Assembly: GCA_963573305.1 (NCBI GenBank)
Contig: OY754338.1
Coordinates: 46,899,531 to 46,963,530, forward strand
Direction: 5' to 3'
Origin: Pyrrhosoma nymphula
Lineage: Eukaryota; Arthropoda; Insecta; Odonata; Coenagrionidae
DNA length: 64,000 nucleotides
Each line of letters starts with the position of its first letter. The stretch's first letter is position 1. The translations under genes and the position numbers were made by a program. This document shows positions 1 to 12,768 of the stretch, in pieces. Below the pieces are notes generated by a model, which did no database searches, was not told the DNA's origin, and worked only from the letters and a program-made list of their open reading frames with translations.

Positions 1-129
1 CGGATTAGGACAATAGAATGAATGTGGAGAACCGCTCTTAGCATTTCAAACAAATTAATAGTAGCTGTTTAAAAAAAATCCTCGAGGAATTTAAACATGG
101 AAAGATATAAAACTCGTTTTACATACGGA

Positions 130-315
130 TTCATTAATCAACTAACGAAGAGGCACTGAGAAGAGGAGAAGGTACAAGTGTCCAATGAAGATAGCCAGAA
201 GCAGAGTAAGACCTCGGCTGAGATACATGGAGCAAATAATGAATTATGAGGACACAAAGAAAGCCGTTTCAAACCAACCATAGGGTTGATGGCCAAAATG
301 ATGATGATGACAAAG
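130..315 (+). pseudogene. LINE 3'-end fragment
   Basis: This is a short relic of the 3' end of a non-LTR retrotransposon. The plus strand can be read with gaps as the arginine-rich end of the reverse transcriptase protein, followed by a run of GAT triplets near 298-310. The same layout (decayed arginine-rich tail, then GATGATG) recurs at 12941-13115 and, on the other strand, near 19665. No open frame survives. The family assignment rests on shared end structure only. Confidence 0.4.
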
Positions 316-744
316 GCACGATTATGATTTAGCAAGAAGAGCACATTCAGAATAAACATTTCACAAAGAATGAAACATTATATGAGGCATTTACGAAAAC
401 AACTTAAATCCTACTACCCCTATTCATTTGAGCTCCAGGAAGTAACATTACAGGAAGTACACATTTACAGGAAGTAACGAATTCCCTTCCCGTCTATTTT
501 AATCATTAACAATTCCTGCACTTCCTGTGTACCTTGACCTCTCAAAGAAAAATTTCTTCACTCTGTGGAGTAAGGCTTTCGAAGGTAAAATCATCTCTCC
601 TCAGGCATTCGAGTCCTAATTGTCCCACAAAAAGGGGGAAATAAGGGAACTCAATGGACTCAAGGGGTTATGTTGCTCATTACTTTTGATTTTACTGACT
701 CATGCTGGAGGTCATTATGACTTGAGAGTGACCAGCATGGAATT
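316..744. other. no gene seen
   Basis: AT-rich sequence with no coding signal that I can defend. A short GGAAGTA-type motif is repeated near 440-480 (aggaagtaacatt, aggaagtacaca, aggaagtaacga). Confidence 0.5.
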
Positions 745-1115
745 ACCTGCACATACGCAATCTAGGGAGAAACAAATATTCCATCACCCACAGCATGAGT
801 GTACAAAATAGGACCTGAAATTTAATTTTAGGAGCACATAATTAATTGATAAAGACCAAATAAGAACTCCAGGGCCTCACTGAGGTGAGGTACTAAAAGC
901 ACTAAGCCAACAAACACACACACAGAAAGTGTCTATAATGGTACTGGAAACTATAATGGCACTTATTGGAAACAAACAGATTTTGACTTGGGAAAGAATA
1001 TTTCCAGATAAGTTCTCATTTTCCCAGACTTTTCCAAGTTTTCCTGAGCCATTTTCAATTTCCCTGACTTTTCCAGGTTCTCCAGGTTTTCCAGGTCTGT
1101 AGCAACACTGAATTT
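745..1115 (+). repeat. dispersed TTTTCCAGG-rich repeat, copy 1
   Basis: This stretch aligns by eye with 19290-19630 in the same orientation. Shared blocks, in order, are an AATCTxxGGAGAAACAAA segment, a CCATCxxCCACAGCA segment, an AGGxCCTxAA segment, a GCCTCAxT/GGTACTAAAA segment, and a final run of TTTTCCAGG and TTTTCCTGA repeats (about 1005-1100). Two separate copies with the same order of blocks make this an interspersed repeat rather than chance low complexity. There is no coding potential, and I cannot name the family. Confidence 0.6.
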
Positions 1116-3124
1116 TCTCATGTCATTTAGATGAATCTACATGGCCCATGAACTAAGGTACTGTGAAGGCTGCGATGCTAAATGGCAGCAGGTTGTATTT
1201 TTGACCACAATAAAAGTCAGAGATTTTTCTTGTTCGTACAGTATCAAACTAGTTATGCAGAATATTTCTTGACATAAAATACTATTTAATTGATACATAA
1301 TTGCATTTTCACTCGAAAACTATTGGAAGATTCTCCGACAGCCACTGTCAAGCTCCAAAATCCCACCACAACCACCAATCCAACTAGTCATAAAATTATC
1401 TTTTAAAAATGTCTCTGCTCTCTACGAGTTCAACTGAGTCAGAAAAAATAACTTCAGTTTCTAACGGCCCATGCGGGCGAAATACGTTAACCGATGCTTG
1501 TTTTACCAAGTAGGTACTTACGTCAAGGATAACTATTTTAATACGTTAAACAAGTTCGCATTACTTGCAATTTAGCACGGTAATTCATTACTAAGGGTAA
1601 GAGTTAGTAATGCGTACGCCCGGTTGGCACCTACCGAGGTATTTTTTTCTAACTGGGTAAACTTACCATAGTTATACAATGGCTTTTCTCTGCTACTCGA
1701 ATGCACGTTAGTAACAATGGTCAAGAGATCAATCGCCATCATCATCAAGTGACCGGTAGGTGATATGGTGCACGCTAAAGGTAGTAAATACTATAAAAAT
1801 ACCATATTTACCATAGTGATTGAACACAGGTGCAAATTCGGGTAGAAATTACCAACGTTTTGAACAATGGTGAGAAGTTGGTAATGTGAACGAGACATTA
1901 CGGTGCTTTCCGACAATGGTATAATTTTCTAGTCTAACTTTGGGAAAAATGATTGCGGTTAATTCTCAACCGGCAGTCTTCCCTCTTTTATACGCGGAAA
2001 ACGAAACTTTCAGATTAAATTTCTCCCTTCGCGGAGCGCAATTATGAGTTGGTCAACTTTCTCCCACCCTTTGACCTTTTACAGACTAAGGATACACGGA
2101 CATCGATTTGCGGGGGAGAGGAGAGACCAGGGAAAAAATATATAATATTTTTTCTTCCTTAAGTAAATTTTTAATATTAATTTCGGACCCTCCTACCCTT
2201 TTTACACCAGGGTATTTTCCTCGCCGGAGAAGAGTAGGGGTCGGGAGTTAGAGCCACGCCGTCGGTCGGGGAACAATGGATAAACTATTGCTCGACTAAA
2301 AGCGTGAGGGACTGGATGCCCCAAGTTTTGACGTGGCGATTGCAGACTCTTTTTAAGGGGACAAAAACTGAATGGAATTTACTTTTTCCAAGAAATTTTC
2401 GAAGATCCTTTCTGGTCGATCGGAGGTCTCCCCCCTTTTGCCAACAGAATGAGAGACGATAAGGATAAGGTTATGGAGAGAGAGAGAGAGATAGAAGAGA
2501 AGCCATGGCATGGGGAGACTTAGTTTAAGGTCTAACAAAGGTTTGGGATAAAACCTCCCTTCTCGCAGGTTTCCACGTGAGAAGAAAGTATTTCCAAACT
2601 GCCATGGAGGACGTATCGGCTGGCCAAAGAAAATTGATCGCTTCTCTCATTTCGATATTTTTTGCCCTCATTCCTTTTTGCTCCTGGGTCTCCATAAATT
2701 TTCTACAATGGAGCTCTCTCTCTCCCTCTATAACTAACCCGTCGCGAGCACGTTTTATTTTTTATACGACCTCATAACTCCGAGTTTACAGATCCCCAGA
2801 TGATGTCTTAAGCTACATGGCTCGCAAGACTTTGAGTTACTGAAAAAATTTACAGCTCTCTTCAAAGTAGTACAAAACCGCACTCCATTACACCATCGTA
2901 CGGAAAAGGAAAATCATTATGGCTAATTGAGCGTATGACTTGTTTTCTTACAGTTTTATAGCCAATCACGCGCTATTAAACAATGTAGCTACTCACCTGC
3001 AGAAAATGCTCACCACCTCAAGAGGACGAAGGAGTTTCAGGCGTAACTTGACGGAAATGCTTGGTACCAATTATGGCAGGAAAAAACTCAGGAGTTAATT
3101 CCCACACTATTTTAATGAATACAT
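1116..3124. other. no gene seen; AT-rich, short GA microsatellite
   Basis: No convincing exon. The part at 1480-1930 is rich in GGTA and ACCAT motifs in both orientations and may be a decayed fold-back element. A (GA)n run lies at about 2475-2490. Open frames here are short and show no recognisable domain. Confidence 0.5.
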
Positions 3125-3224
3125 GGTTTCAACTAATAGTGTAAATATCATGAAATTCTCAAATATCCTTCTTACTAGTCTCAATGTAATTGTCACCTTG
3201 ACAATTACACTATGAATTGAAACC
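3125..3224. repeat. nested hairpin (fold-back)
   Basis: The outer arms GGTTTCAACTAATAGTGTA (from 3125) and TACACTATGAATTGAAACC (to 3224) are complementary with a few mismatches. A second, perfect inverted repeat (TGTAATTGTCA / TGACAATTACA) lies inside the right arm at about 3185-3209. A small MITE-like fold-back would fit, but no target duplication was identified. Confidence 0.5.
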
Positions 3225-4828
3225 AAGGTCATAATTTAGTAAAAATAGGATGGACATTTTTACTGCTTTTTCTCTTACAGTTATGGAGACTAGCATAGCT
3301 TCCAAAATTAACGTCGAAAATGTTACCAAATGTTTCATTCCAGTAAGTCGAAATTCTACAAGGTTACTTCGCCTACCATCGACTTATCCAAAATGTCTTC
3401 TAAAAACCTTTTTTGTTCTCCGTCCAGTTTTTGCAAACTTATACGATGGATTTGAACTATTTTCACTTTTAAGCCTCAAGTTGAAGCCTGAAGCATCATA
3501 ATACACCCTAGCAAAATTCGCTAAGAGAACTGAAAAACTTCCACATTTTTCATGCTAGATGAACATGCCAGATAAAATTATTCCGATAAAATGATCCCAT
3601 TTCCCAATTCCCCATAATTTATGTCACTATAAATTCCTTATCGTTTTATGTATAATCAGAATTTGTATTCCTAATTCCTTGTGTGTCCTACCAAACACGA
3701 TAAACTCAATTTTTATGGAAAAAATCACAAGTCCATCAAAGACTATCCACCTATCGTTGGTAAATATGCTTTGGTACCTATGGCCTACGCCCGAGCATTC
3801 AAGACTGTGATATAGCCACGAAAAAATTAAATGTTCTAAATATCTTAGAGAGGCAGACATTAATTAAAAAATTCTACTTCCAAGAAATGTCCATATCGGA
3901 AGCAAGGTAGTCTTGATATTAAGTCAGTTATATATTTCAGCGATGAATTTTTTCCGAAAGAGGTAATAAGGAGATCTTATGTCTTGTTTACTGTGCTACC
4001 TTGGCCTTTTATATTGCTGTAAAAAATAAATGAGAGTTAAGTTCCTAACATTTCGAGAATTATTAACTTTCCCTAACATGAATGAATTTTGAGGACAAAA
4101 AAGTTAACGTCAGCAAAGAAAATTTTCACGATCGTTTATTAAGTAGGGAAAAGTAGCTAAAAGGCATAAGAAGCTTTCCTTTTACCGGCGAGAGCACTTA
4201 ACTGATTTCATATCCCAAATTCTTTCGAGTTAGACCCTTCCTCGAAATAATTTGTTTTCGCTTTCTTCCTGCGCCGGGAGGGGCGAAATTTGGTCGGTGA
4301 CGTGAGGGTGAAATATTTATCACCCAAAATGGAGAAGAGGATAAAATGAGGAAGAGATATAACATTAGAGGGGTAGCAAACCACGGACTGTTAGAACATC
4401 AGTGATGTTGAGAAAATTGAATGATACAAAACCCGTATACAAGGAGATGCACTAATATAGCAGTTTTAAGGAGAAAGTCGATCGGTGGCAAGACGAGATA
4501 AGAGATTGTAGCCAAGTACGAGTAGCGAAGGTAGCCAAGGGGATAAGAAAGTAAATAATGAAGACCAAGCGAATAAAAATTGCAAAAATTATGATTTTTT
4601 ATTTATAACTTTTGTCCAGCTAATATGCATTCAGAACCAGGCCAGACGATAACTTAATTTTTTTTATGTGATTTAAATAAAAAGTCCCTGAAAAGTATGT
4701 TTCTTTGGACAATTTTATGTCATAATACAGCCCGAAAAAGTCTCCAACGACGTAAGTAAAACACATTCCATTTAACGATGTTGGTGAAGAATTGTCGTTG
4801 AAGTCACAATATTCTAGTAACAACTAGT
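3225..4828. other. no gene seen
   Basis: AT-rich. At 4470-4555 the plus strand gives a short reading (RWQDEIRD) that resembles the C-terminal tail of LINE proteins. It is too short and broken to annotate separately. Confidence 0.45.
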
Positions 4829-4965
4829 GTTGCCGCGAAACGAGACGAGACTTGGCGTCAGTCTCGTCTCATTCTCGTTTTTCAAACTCGGGTCTCGTCT
4901 CGTGAACCTCAGTCTCGTTTCGGTCTCGAGTCTCGTGCGAGACTCTCGTCTCGTTTTCCAGAACC
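4829..4965. repeat. CGAGAC/GTCTCG-rich degenerate tract
   Basis: About 135 bases dominated by the hexamer GTCTCG and its complement CGAGAC, with more than a dozen occurrences. The tract starts with CGAGAC on the plus strand and then switches to GTCTCG. The spacing is irregular (roughly 5-20 bases), so this is not a clean microsatellite. It is more GC-rich than its surroundings and has no coding signal I trust. Confidence 0.7.
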
Positions 4966-7397
4966 AAAAAAATCACAACACGATAAAAAGCCTAGTTTTC
5001 TCAGGGTTAGTGATGATTGCCAAATCAGTAAACTCGAAATCGTCACGACATTCATGTGAATTCAAACTGTTTATAAAGTTGGACTTATTTAATATATCCA
5101 AATGCATGTACCATTTAGTCAATTATTACAACTTTGTTACTTTCATATGTTTCAGCTCCATTCCATTTTAAATTCTTATTTTCCAGCTATACATTTCTAA
5201 TGTTTCATTAATATAATGAATTGTTAGGAACATCTTATAATTATTATTTATTTATCACTATTGAAATAATATTGATCGACCGGAGTTACAGCATGCAATA
5301 TAGACTAATGTGAAATTTCAACATTGAGGAGATTCTTGTGGCAGTAAATTATGGGCATGTACAAGATGAGTGGACGCGATTAAGGACATCATTTAGCAGG
5401 TGATTAAGAAAGTCAGTATTTATTTCACACGAAATGTCAAAAATTCCCTCATTAACAGCTAAAAATAGAATCTTTTAATTAAAAAACTTGAAATGGCGTG
5501 ATAAACTACGCGTGTTGCGTGGTTCTGGTGAGTGAGTAATGTTTTTTTATAAAAAGATACGAAAGAAAATTCATTGACTGGTTAACAATTATTGAGCCGA
5601 GTACTAAAAGTGACTTTTAAATGATAAAATTTTGTGAGAAAATTAATGTTCATTTAAATGGAAGATTACCTAGAGAGTTCAGTGTGGGAATATTTCTTGA
5701 AGAGTGACTTTCATAGGTTTATTATTCCCACAAAAATAATTAACAAGCGATCATTTATATTGCACTAAAATTAACATATATATTTAATATAAGGTGACAA
5801 AATGACACTCATTTGACAGGCAATAAGTGAGTTTATCGCAGGATTTCAATTAGTCATAGCACAGGAGAGAATCAGCCAGAAATATGACATATTTTCAAAA
5901 CAAACGCATTACATTTTAGTCCAAATACGGAAAAAGTATCTACTAATAACGGGGTCTCCCGTGTGTGCATGAATAATAATGCTAATTATTCAATAGACTA
6001 TCGTAACTCAATCCAGAGAAATAAAAAATCATAAAAAATTTGATTCTTATAAGGCAATAGTACAAGATATTAAATACAAATTTGTGAAATTCCGTCCAAT
6101 AAAATATACATACACATCCATAATAACCTTCCCCTCCGATTAATGAAACAAATGCCCACGAAAAAGAATACACGCCTACAGCAAAAGCAGAGTTACCGAA
6201 AGCGCAGTAAAGAACGGTGCCTCTGAGATTACTGCAGCGACCACTGATACATTTTAAGTGTTATTTAAATGTGATTAAAGCTTTGGTTGTTACCACAGTG
6301 TACTTGCCTTCCATTTATTCTGTTTCATGAAAGTAAATTTCTACAAAAACGTAGGACGACGTATTATTTATTTCATTTACATGCCCGTGGAGAGCTCTCA
6401 GCGAGTTTCTACACTTTGAACATCGGAGGGAACGATGAACCGTAGACCACATAGTAAAGATCACTCATTTCTCAGCAGTCTCGCAACCCACCTCCCAAAA
6501 TTCCATCCTCCAAAGAAATCAAAGAAATCCACCGCCACCAATTCTTTATTTATTTGCCAATGGGGGCATAATTTAATAACTGAATGGAGTAATGATAATA
6601 ATTTATTGTTCGGGGGGATTAACTCCCACGGATCATGGTACAAACTTAATCAGTACACTTTGTCTGATCAAATCGTAACAAATGTAAAGCTTTCCCATCC
6701 CATCAACAACATACGTAAAAGTCTTTTTTAGATATAATGATTCATTGCTAATTTATTTAACTAGATGGGCGCAATACAAGGCATACAACGCAAAAGTATA
6801 ACATGAATACAAACGATATTATGATAACAGTAGCAGAAAATCAGAGCATTAACTTAATATTCAATTTAATAATCAAGCTTCTGCTCATCGGTCTGGAATT
6901 TTCACTCGATTGCAACATAAAAAATTATAATTTCATACAAATAGGAAGGCGCTCTGATCAGGATAAGTTTATGCATGCATATTGCCTTTTGAAGTTTCCC
7001 GTATTTTCCTTAGTTTCAACTATCAGTCTTCTTATAAATTGGAGTAACATGTTCATAAAAGTAACCTAAATCGATCATCGGTCTCATCGTGATTCGATAA
7101 TCATTTCATAATTATTGCTTCATAACAGACAGCATAAAAATTTCGCATAGTTCTTCATCCTGCAAGGTAGGTTGATTGCAACTACAAGAGCGCGGCAATG
7201 GTTTGCCTACATCCGAGAAAATTTCGAAGTCGGGAGAAAAGTAAAAATCAGAGACAATATTCAGAAGAAAGATCTTCCTATTCCAAGTAAATAATCCATC
7301 ACAGTTTTCAACCGGAGGCCAATCAGAATTGGCAACTTTTGTGTAATTTAATCTCGGGAAACCTCGAGTAGGTGAACAGTAATAAATGAAGCCTACA
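4966..7397. other. no gene seen
   Basis: Long AT-rich stretch. Open frames are short, lack codon structure or known motifs, and are not conserved between copies. No repeat with a partner elsewhere in the window was noticed. Confidence 0.5.
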
Positions 7398-7447
7398 TAG
7401 GAGTAGATTTAATTACAACTATATATTACCGACTGCCAGTGCTCTCG
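7398..7447 (+). repeat. left terminal inverted repeat
   Basis: Pairs with 9771-9823. The first 23 bases (TAGGAGTAG, then an AATTACAACT block) are identical in the two arms. The inner part has small indels and substitutions. Confidence 0.65.
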
Positions 7448-8017
7448 GAAAGAGGTAACAGACGACTGCCGTCCGCGAAGCCGGCACCCGCTCGCTTCAC
7501 CCGGGGTAACGGGTTACTGCTTTAAGGGTTGGAAATCTGTGCACTAAAAAGTGCAACACATCAATGACTATACCACACTTAATATCCTCCTGGCATCAGA
7601 GTTTTTCGTTAAGCTCCCTCACCACTTTCCCTTCCATTCCCCTACCTGCTGCCCCTCCCTTCCATTCTCTCCCCGACTCATTCCTTCAGTATCATTTCAT
7701 TCTTCAATCATTCATCCTATCCTCCATGCATTATGAAGATATTCGTTTTCAGGAAACTGAGCTTGCATTATGGAATCGTCAATGGTCTTTATCATTCTTT
7801 AGTCTCACTAGTTTGCTGCTGCCGCCGAGACCAGAAAACGCAGGGTAAAATTGTGAATATTACACAAGGAAATCATTTTTGGTTTTTGTAGCAAACGCAA
7901 TATGTGCCTGCAACTTACCTTGTTCGCTTTACTGTATCTTCCACCCTTTCAGAGAGGAGAATGGGGTTCAGATTAACAAGGGTTTCATCAGGATCAAAGG
8001 AAGTTTTCTTAATTCAG

Positions 8018-9694
8018 TCAGTGTCCGATGACTTCGGAATGACGGCATGGCAAGATCGGATTCCCTTCACTTCGTAGGCAACGTACAATCTCTTCTCGTG
8101 AAATTTGAACCTCGTCATTGCCCACGAATCTCAAAGCTATGTTCCTGATGTTAGTAGAATCCCATTCATACAGCTGCGGGGGAGTTTGTATTTGCTCATT
8201 GTATGGCCTCTGAATGCTTTCTCTGGTAGCGAGGCGTTCAACTGTGCCACCTAGGACATCACTAGGCCCCTTGCTAGGCGCGAAGTAATGCCACTCTGCG
8301 GGAATATTAAAATCCTTCTCGTGCTGCAACACATTGACAGCATTGTATCTGTTCTTGTACTATCCTTCAGCTCCATTGAATAAGTAAATATTTTCTTTAA
8401 ATCCTTTACATGAGCTTTCAGAATTGAACTAGCTTCCTTTGGAAAAAAAGACTGCACCCGTATCGTGGATCATATGCTCTGAGATTAGTACAAAATATAT
8501 TGTTTTCAACTCATTTTCTTCTCTCAAATACACAGAAAAATGGTGAATTGTAGCAAGACTGTTGTTCCAGTGAATGCCTTGAACGCTGCCTTGGGGTAGT
8601 AAGCATAATTTTCGGAAAAGCCCGCCATTATGAGAACTTCTCCAGGGCCTAGATTGTCTCCCTTCATTTTGAAAAAGCTACTTTATTTTTTGGCAATGCA
8701 GTCACTTGCCTGAACTTATTTTGCTAACTCTATAAAAACGTCAACATAAGTTTCGCCGTCCATTATAAGAGCCTCCAAATTTTATTTGTCCGTGTCTGTC
8801 TACTTCTTTAAAGTGATAGTGTCTATCAAGTTCTCTTGAAGATGATTTTATAAAATATGTGGTGACTGTATGGGTCAGCGAACGTTCTGCTTTTACATTG
8901 ACCAAGAGTGCATTCATCAGTAGGTGGAGAGCACCTTGAATATGCACTGAAAGCAATCTCTGTAATTTCCAAAGAGCTTTTCAGTCTCTGGGGAAGAACG
9001 GACAGGATTAGCACTCTTTCACATACGAGTTTTGCAGCTTTGAATTTATCTTTCAATTGTTGGATTATCTCCCTCCCTGCTTTTTCCAACCAATGAGAAG
9101 TTTCTAAATCACTTGAAGGTGGCCTTTACTCAATTTGAGATTACACTTTTAAAAGTTCAATTACATTTCCTAGGGATCTTCTCACCAAACTCTTAACTCT
9201 TTTCACTTTTTCTCGGCTGTATTTTTTCGAGCGGTACAACTTTTTCAGTGTCACTGGAGACTCACCAAGAGCTTCTACAGTACGTAACTCTGGTCTAATC
9301 GAAGATTTTTTGGAGGGTCAGCACTTCAGCTGCTCTCGTCTGCCTCCTCCACGTCTGTATTAGATTCCTGACTGACCTCTTCAGACTAATCAGGGTTCAC
9401 TTGGGAAACTTCACCGACGTGAATCTCCGCGACGCGGGCCTCGGCGACCTGGATATCCTCGGAAACGAGAACGGGTTGTGCTGATGTCCCCAGTCTTTCT
9501 TCATCCACGGTGGCAGCAGCCTCTTGCTGTGACAAATCACTAGGCAGTTCAGTAAGTGCAGGTTCTCCGAGAAACTTTGACACACCAATAGAGCAACGAG
9601 TACAAGGTTTTTGACCTTCAATCACTCCTCCTAAAACGCCCCGACAACGGTTGTAAAAGGCCGCAGTGAAAGGACGAAGATGTCGAGACCTCAT
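8018..9694 (-). pseudogene. DDE-like transposase relative, broken
   Basis: Reading the minus strand with frame changes gives one protein: an N-terminal region with C-x2-C (near 9600), a basic stretch, a helical segment (QQLKDKFKAAK, near 9040), a block GDNLGPGEVLI (8625-8660), a block where family members have D-F-S-E-N-Y, a block HDTGAV, a decayed segment where members have S-D-G-A, and EWHYFAPSKGPSD (8240-8300) followed by GGTVERLATRESIQRPY. I recall this order from uncharacterised, transposon-like proteins of insects and Hydra, which read ATSHGKGxCDG at the last position. The three aspartates are candidate DDE catalytic residues; that is inference. Several stops and frameshifts make this copy dead, and the GKGxCDG motif is damaged. 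Confidence 0.6.
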
Positions 9695-9770
9695 TCATGA
9701 AGAAGAGAAGAAGAACTCAAGAACGTTTTCATGCTAATTCAGCGGATTGCAACAGTGCTTCTGTTTTTCA

Positions 9771-9823
9771 CTGAAAGCACAGGCAGTCGGTAATGTATTA
9801 AGTTGTAATTAAATCTACTCCTA
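9771..9823 (-). repeat. right terminal inverted repeat
   Basis: Reverse complement matches 7398-7447, with the best identity at the outer end (CTACTCCTA at 9815-9823). Confidence 0.65.
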
Positions 9824-10984
9824 AAACCGATCTGGTAATAATCATTTAAATAATGAAAATGAAATAGTTGATTCGCATCAAGCTCCGGGTCAACGTGCGA
9901 CCTCCCGTGCAGATTCACCCACATCAGCCGCCAGATTTAGGCAGTTGCACCGCCGTTATGTATACTCAAGTGTGAAGTAACTGTTTTAATCAATGCCAAT
10001 GATGTAAAGCAACCCTTTTTTGAAGTAACACTTCTACCTTACGTCAAAAATATATATAATAGTGCATTTCTCACTCCACTGGAAAGTAACGAAAGGCCTA
10101 ACTGCTACTCAACCAGATGGGAGTGGACACAGTGAAGTGCAAGTCATAAACAATTTTTTTTTCTCCCTTATATGAAATATTGCAATAACGAAACTTTGCA
10201 GCTTTCTTGCCAATACAAAGGACTATATGATTCTAAAATTTGAGATCGATCGAAGGTGGGGTACATTTTACAAATTTAATTTTAAACTTTCAAATATTTT
10301 TTAATTTTTTTTAAACTTTTCAAAATTGACTGTTGAATATGATGCACTAATGTTTTTTGTACAAATAAATTACTACCGGAACTTTCTAGCTTTTTTAGAT
10401 CTGAAAAAAAATGGGAACATTCTAGGACTTGTTTTTACAAAATTTTTAATATCCCCGTATCTCCGCAAAAACGTAACATTTTTCATTTTAATTGTATACA
10501 CAAACTTACAGCCTTATAAGGAAAACACATAAAATATTTCGTGAAAATATGAAATAGTAAGAGCAACTCGTCCGTGATTTCACATGTAATGACCCATCTA
10601 TTTATTTTTTTTTAATTGGAATTTATTTATTCTTTCCACTAGTTTATATTATTTCACTATATTTAGTCATGAGTATATTTTCTTCCCGTTTGAACTTGAA
10701 ACTTTTGCAAGCCTATTTCTTAAGAGTCAGTACTTTTTCACTCACAATCACTTGGACATGTGATTTCCAGCAAGAGAGTTTCACGGTGTCTGGTAAAAAT
10801 ACACAAGGTAAAAAATTGTGTAAAGGTTGTCCCATAAGATGTGATAACAAAACTTTAATTTATTTAGAGAGCCACATTGAAAATTAATACCTCTAATAAA
10901 ATAATTGCCATATAAACTGACTTTATCAGTTCAAACGAGTCCAATTAATTTCTGCTAACGTACATCAACGCCAAATCTATGAAG
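9824..10984. other. no gene seen
   Basis: AT-rich with homopolymer T and A runs. No domain-bearing frame and no repeat partner noticed. Confidence 0.5.
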
Positions 10985-11470
10985 CTGTAGTAGTAAGCAT
11001 AAAAGAGTCAGGTGATGTCAAATACCTGGGAATCACCGCAACTTCAGACCTAGCGAATAGAAAGACATACAAAACATATGCGGCGCCGTATTACAGAAAG
11101 TGGGATTTATGAAGCAGGAAAGTATTCAGGTGAAAAAATAGATATGTTACTTGGCTCCGCAATAAGCAAATAAAAAAGAGTGATACACTGCCAAACTGAT
11201 AGGTACAAGGATTTCTTTCTTCCACAAAACATTTGTTAATAACTTCTGCGAGCGAACAGAGTTTTACACAGCTGATTGAAACACTAGGAAGGAACCCACT
11301 AGAGACTCTCAGACTACAATTAAATAACTTGAACGCATCAGGACTGGCGAGTTTCAGCATGAAACGGATGATATTACTTGGAGCCTGAACTACAATTATC
11401 CCTATAATTACACATCTATCCCTAGCGGCGCGTAGCGGCATTAAAGCTACGGAAAAGTGAAAAGCAAAGG
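10985..11470 (+). pseudogene. LINE reverse transcriptase C-terminal fragment
   Basis: The plus strand at about 11007-11095 reads SGDVKYLGITATSDLA, the VKYLGxTxxxDL motif that follows the catalytic domain in Jockey/CR1-type LINE reverse transcriptases. Further on (about 11195-11470) broken frames give FxERxxS-like and RRxxALKxREK-like pieces typical of the LINE C-terminus. A related copy with the same VKYLG motif lies at 13985-14530. All frames are interrupted. Confidence 0.55.
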
Positions 11471-11735
11471 AAATTTCCACTAATTCCTCTAATTTATAAC
11501 TATTTTTATTTCAATAGAGTGCATTTGTAATAACATGCATAACATGATATTTTTTCAGTTATATTTTTGGTTCCAATATTTTTTCCTTATTTCTACTTAA
11601 AATTCATATATCCTTACCAAAAATAGGATTTTTTTAAACTTTTATGGTTTTATGGTGCAGTAAATTTGCCAGTGTAGACCCACCTAGAAGTGCTCTCAAC
11701 GTAACACTCTAGTAGAAATACGGAGTCCACTGAAA

Positions 11736-11815
11736 AATCTCCGCCACTGCCAGGATTTGAACCAGGGCATGGGGATGCCAGTTCTCTAGCCACTACACCA
11801 ACACGTTTGGACTGA
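11736..11815 (-). mobile_element. tRNA-derived SINE head
   Basis: The minus strand has a pol III A box (TGGTGTAGTGGC) and a B box (GGTTCAAATCC) at tRNA spacing. The B-box stem pairs (CCTGG...CCTGGC region). The acceptor stem is poor and the segment runs on into AT-rich SINE-like body, so it is read as a SINE or tRNA pseudogene, not a functional tRNA. Its outer limits were not defined. Confidence 0.55.
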
Positions 11816-12768
11816 GAACGATAATGGGATAAAATAGGGAAAACGAAACGATATAGTGGTTGCGAAACATGATGGCAGTTGCGCACAGGTACATTTACAG
11901 TAGAAGGGTCCACTGTCTTCGAACTAGCTCGGCGTGGAGGAGTAAGGCAGTCACCGTAGTCAACTATCAAGGTTCCTAAGGCCACAAAAACTTTCGTAGC
12001 CAGCTCAAAAATGCACTATCTGTTCTTCGCATGAACTAAAGTGCTCTCTGCTGTTCATCATCCAATTTTTAAGGTAGTTAGAGTGAGAGTTTTCCCGAGT
12101 CATAATAGAGACTATAATCAAATATTCTTTTTTCTTTTAAGACTATAACACTATGTTTTAAAATACTGAAATTCTCAGAAAATAACTAAATATGCATACA
12201 TAAGTCTTAAAATTGACTCTTTTTTCACGCCGTCAGCCTTCTTAACCGATGATGTTTGTGCGATCCAGTAAAAATTACTGTGGTGAGTAATCGATTGATT
12301 TTTTTAATAGTTGTGAAGTAATACAAAATACACTCTGTTAAATTTCTGACAAGATCTCTCGGTTATAAATTCCTTATTTTTTAAATCAAGTCTCTCTGGA
12401 GTGCATACTCGTACCATTTCCCATGGAAAATTGCTAGTATTTTTAGGCGATTTACTCGAAAATAATAGTGATAAGTAGCTGATATTTTGTTACCATTGGA
12501 AATATGAGATTTTTTTATTTTTATCCAGAAAAAATTCATTGAATATTAACTGAGGTGATATCTCCTTCAAACTACCTTAAATGGGCTTCTCTGGTAGGAT
12601 GCAAACACTATCAGCGCCTTTTGATGTTACTTTGTCTGGATCGTGAGAATCGTCATGTTACGTGCTGATAATACTTTTCGACTTCTCAGGTTAAATGTTT
12701 TGAGAATAACATAATTTAATAAAATCCACAGCTTTAGGCTCTACTTTGTAGAAACTTTTAATATACAA

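Larger units (their letters stand above)
7398..9823 (-). mobile_element. TIR-flanked DNA transposon remnant (~2.4 kb)
   Basis: An imperfect ~50-bp inverted repeat bounds this segment: 7398-7447 and 9771-9823. Both start with TAGGAGTAGATTTAATTAC and share an inner CCGACTGCC block. A TA dinucleotide abuts both ends, so a TA target duplication with termini starting GGAGTAG is possible. The minus strand between the repeats carries a degraded protein of the kind expected of a transposase (8018-9694). Inference: the inverted repeats are the termini of one element. Two unrelated inverted copies of a repeat flanking the pseudogene remain possible. Confidence 0.6.

Noticed and set aside
1480..1930. 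MITE with ACCAT/ATGGT arms
   Set aside because: The motifs occur in both orientations, but no clear pair of termini or target duplication could be set.
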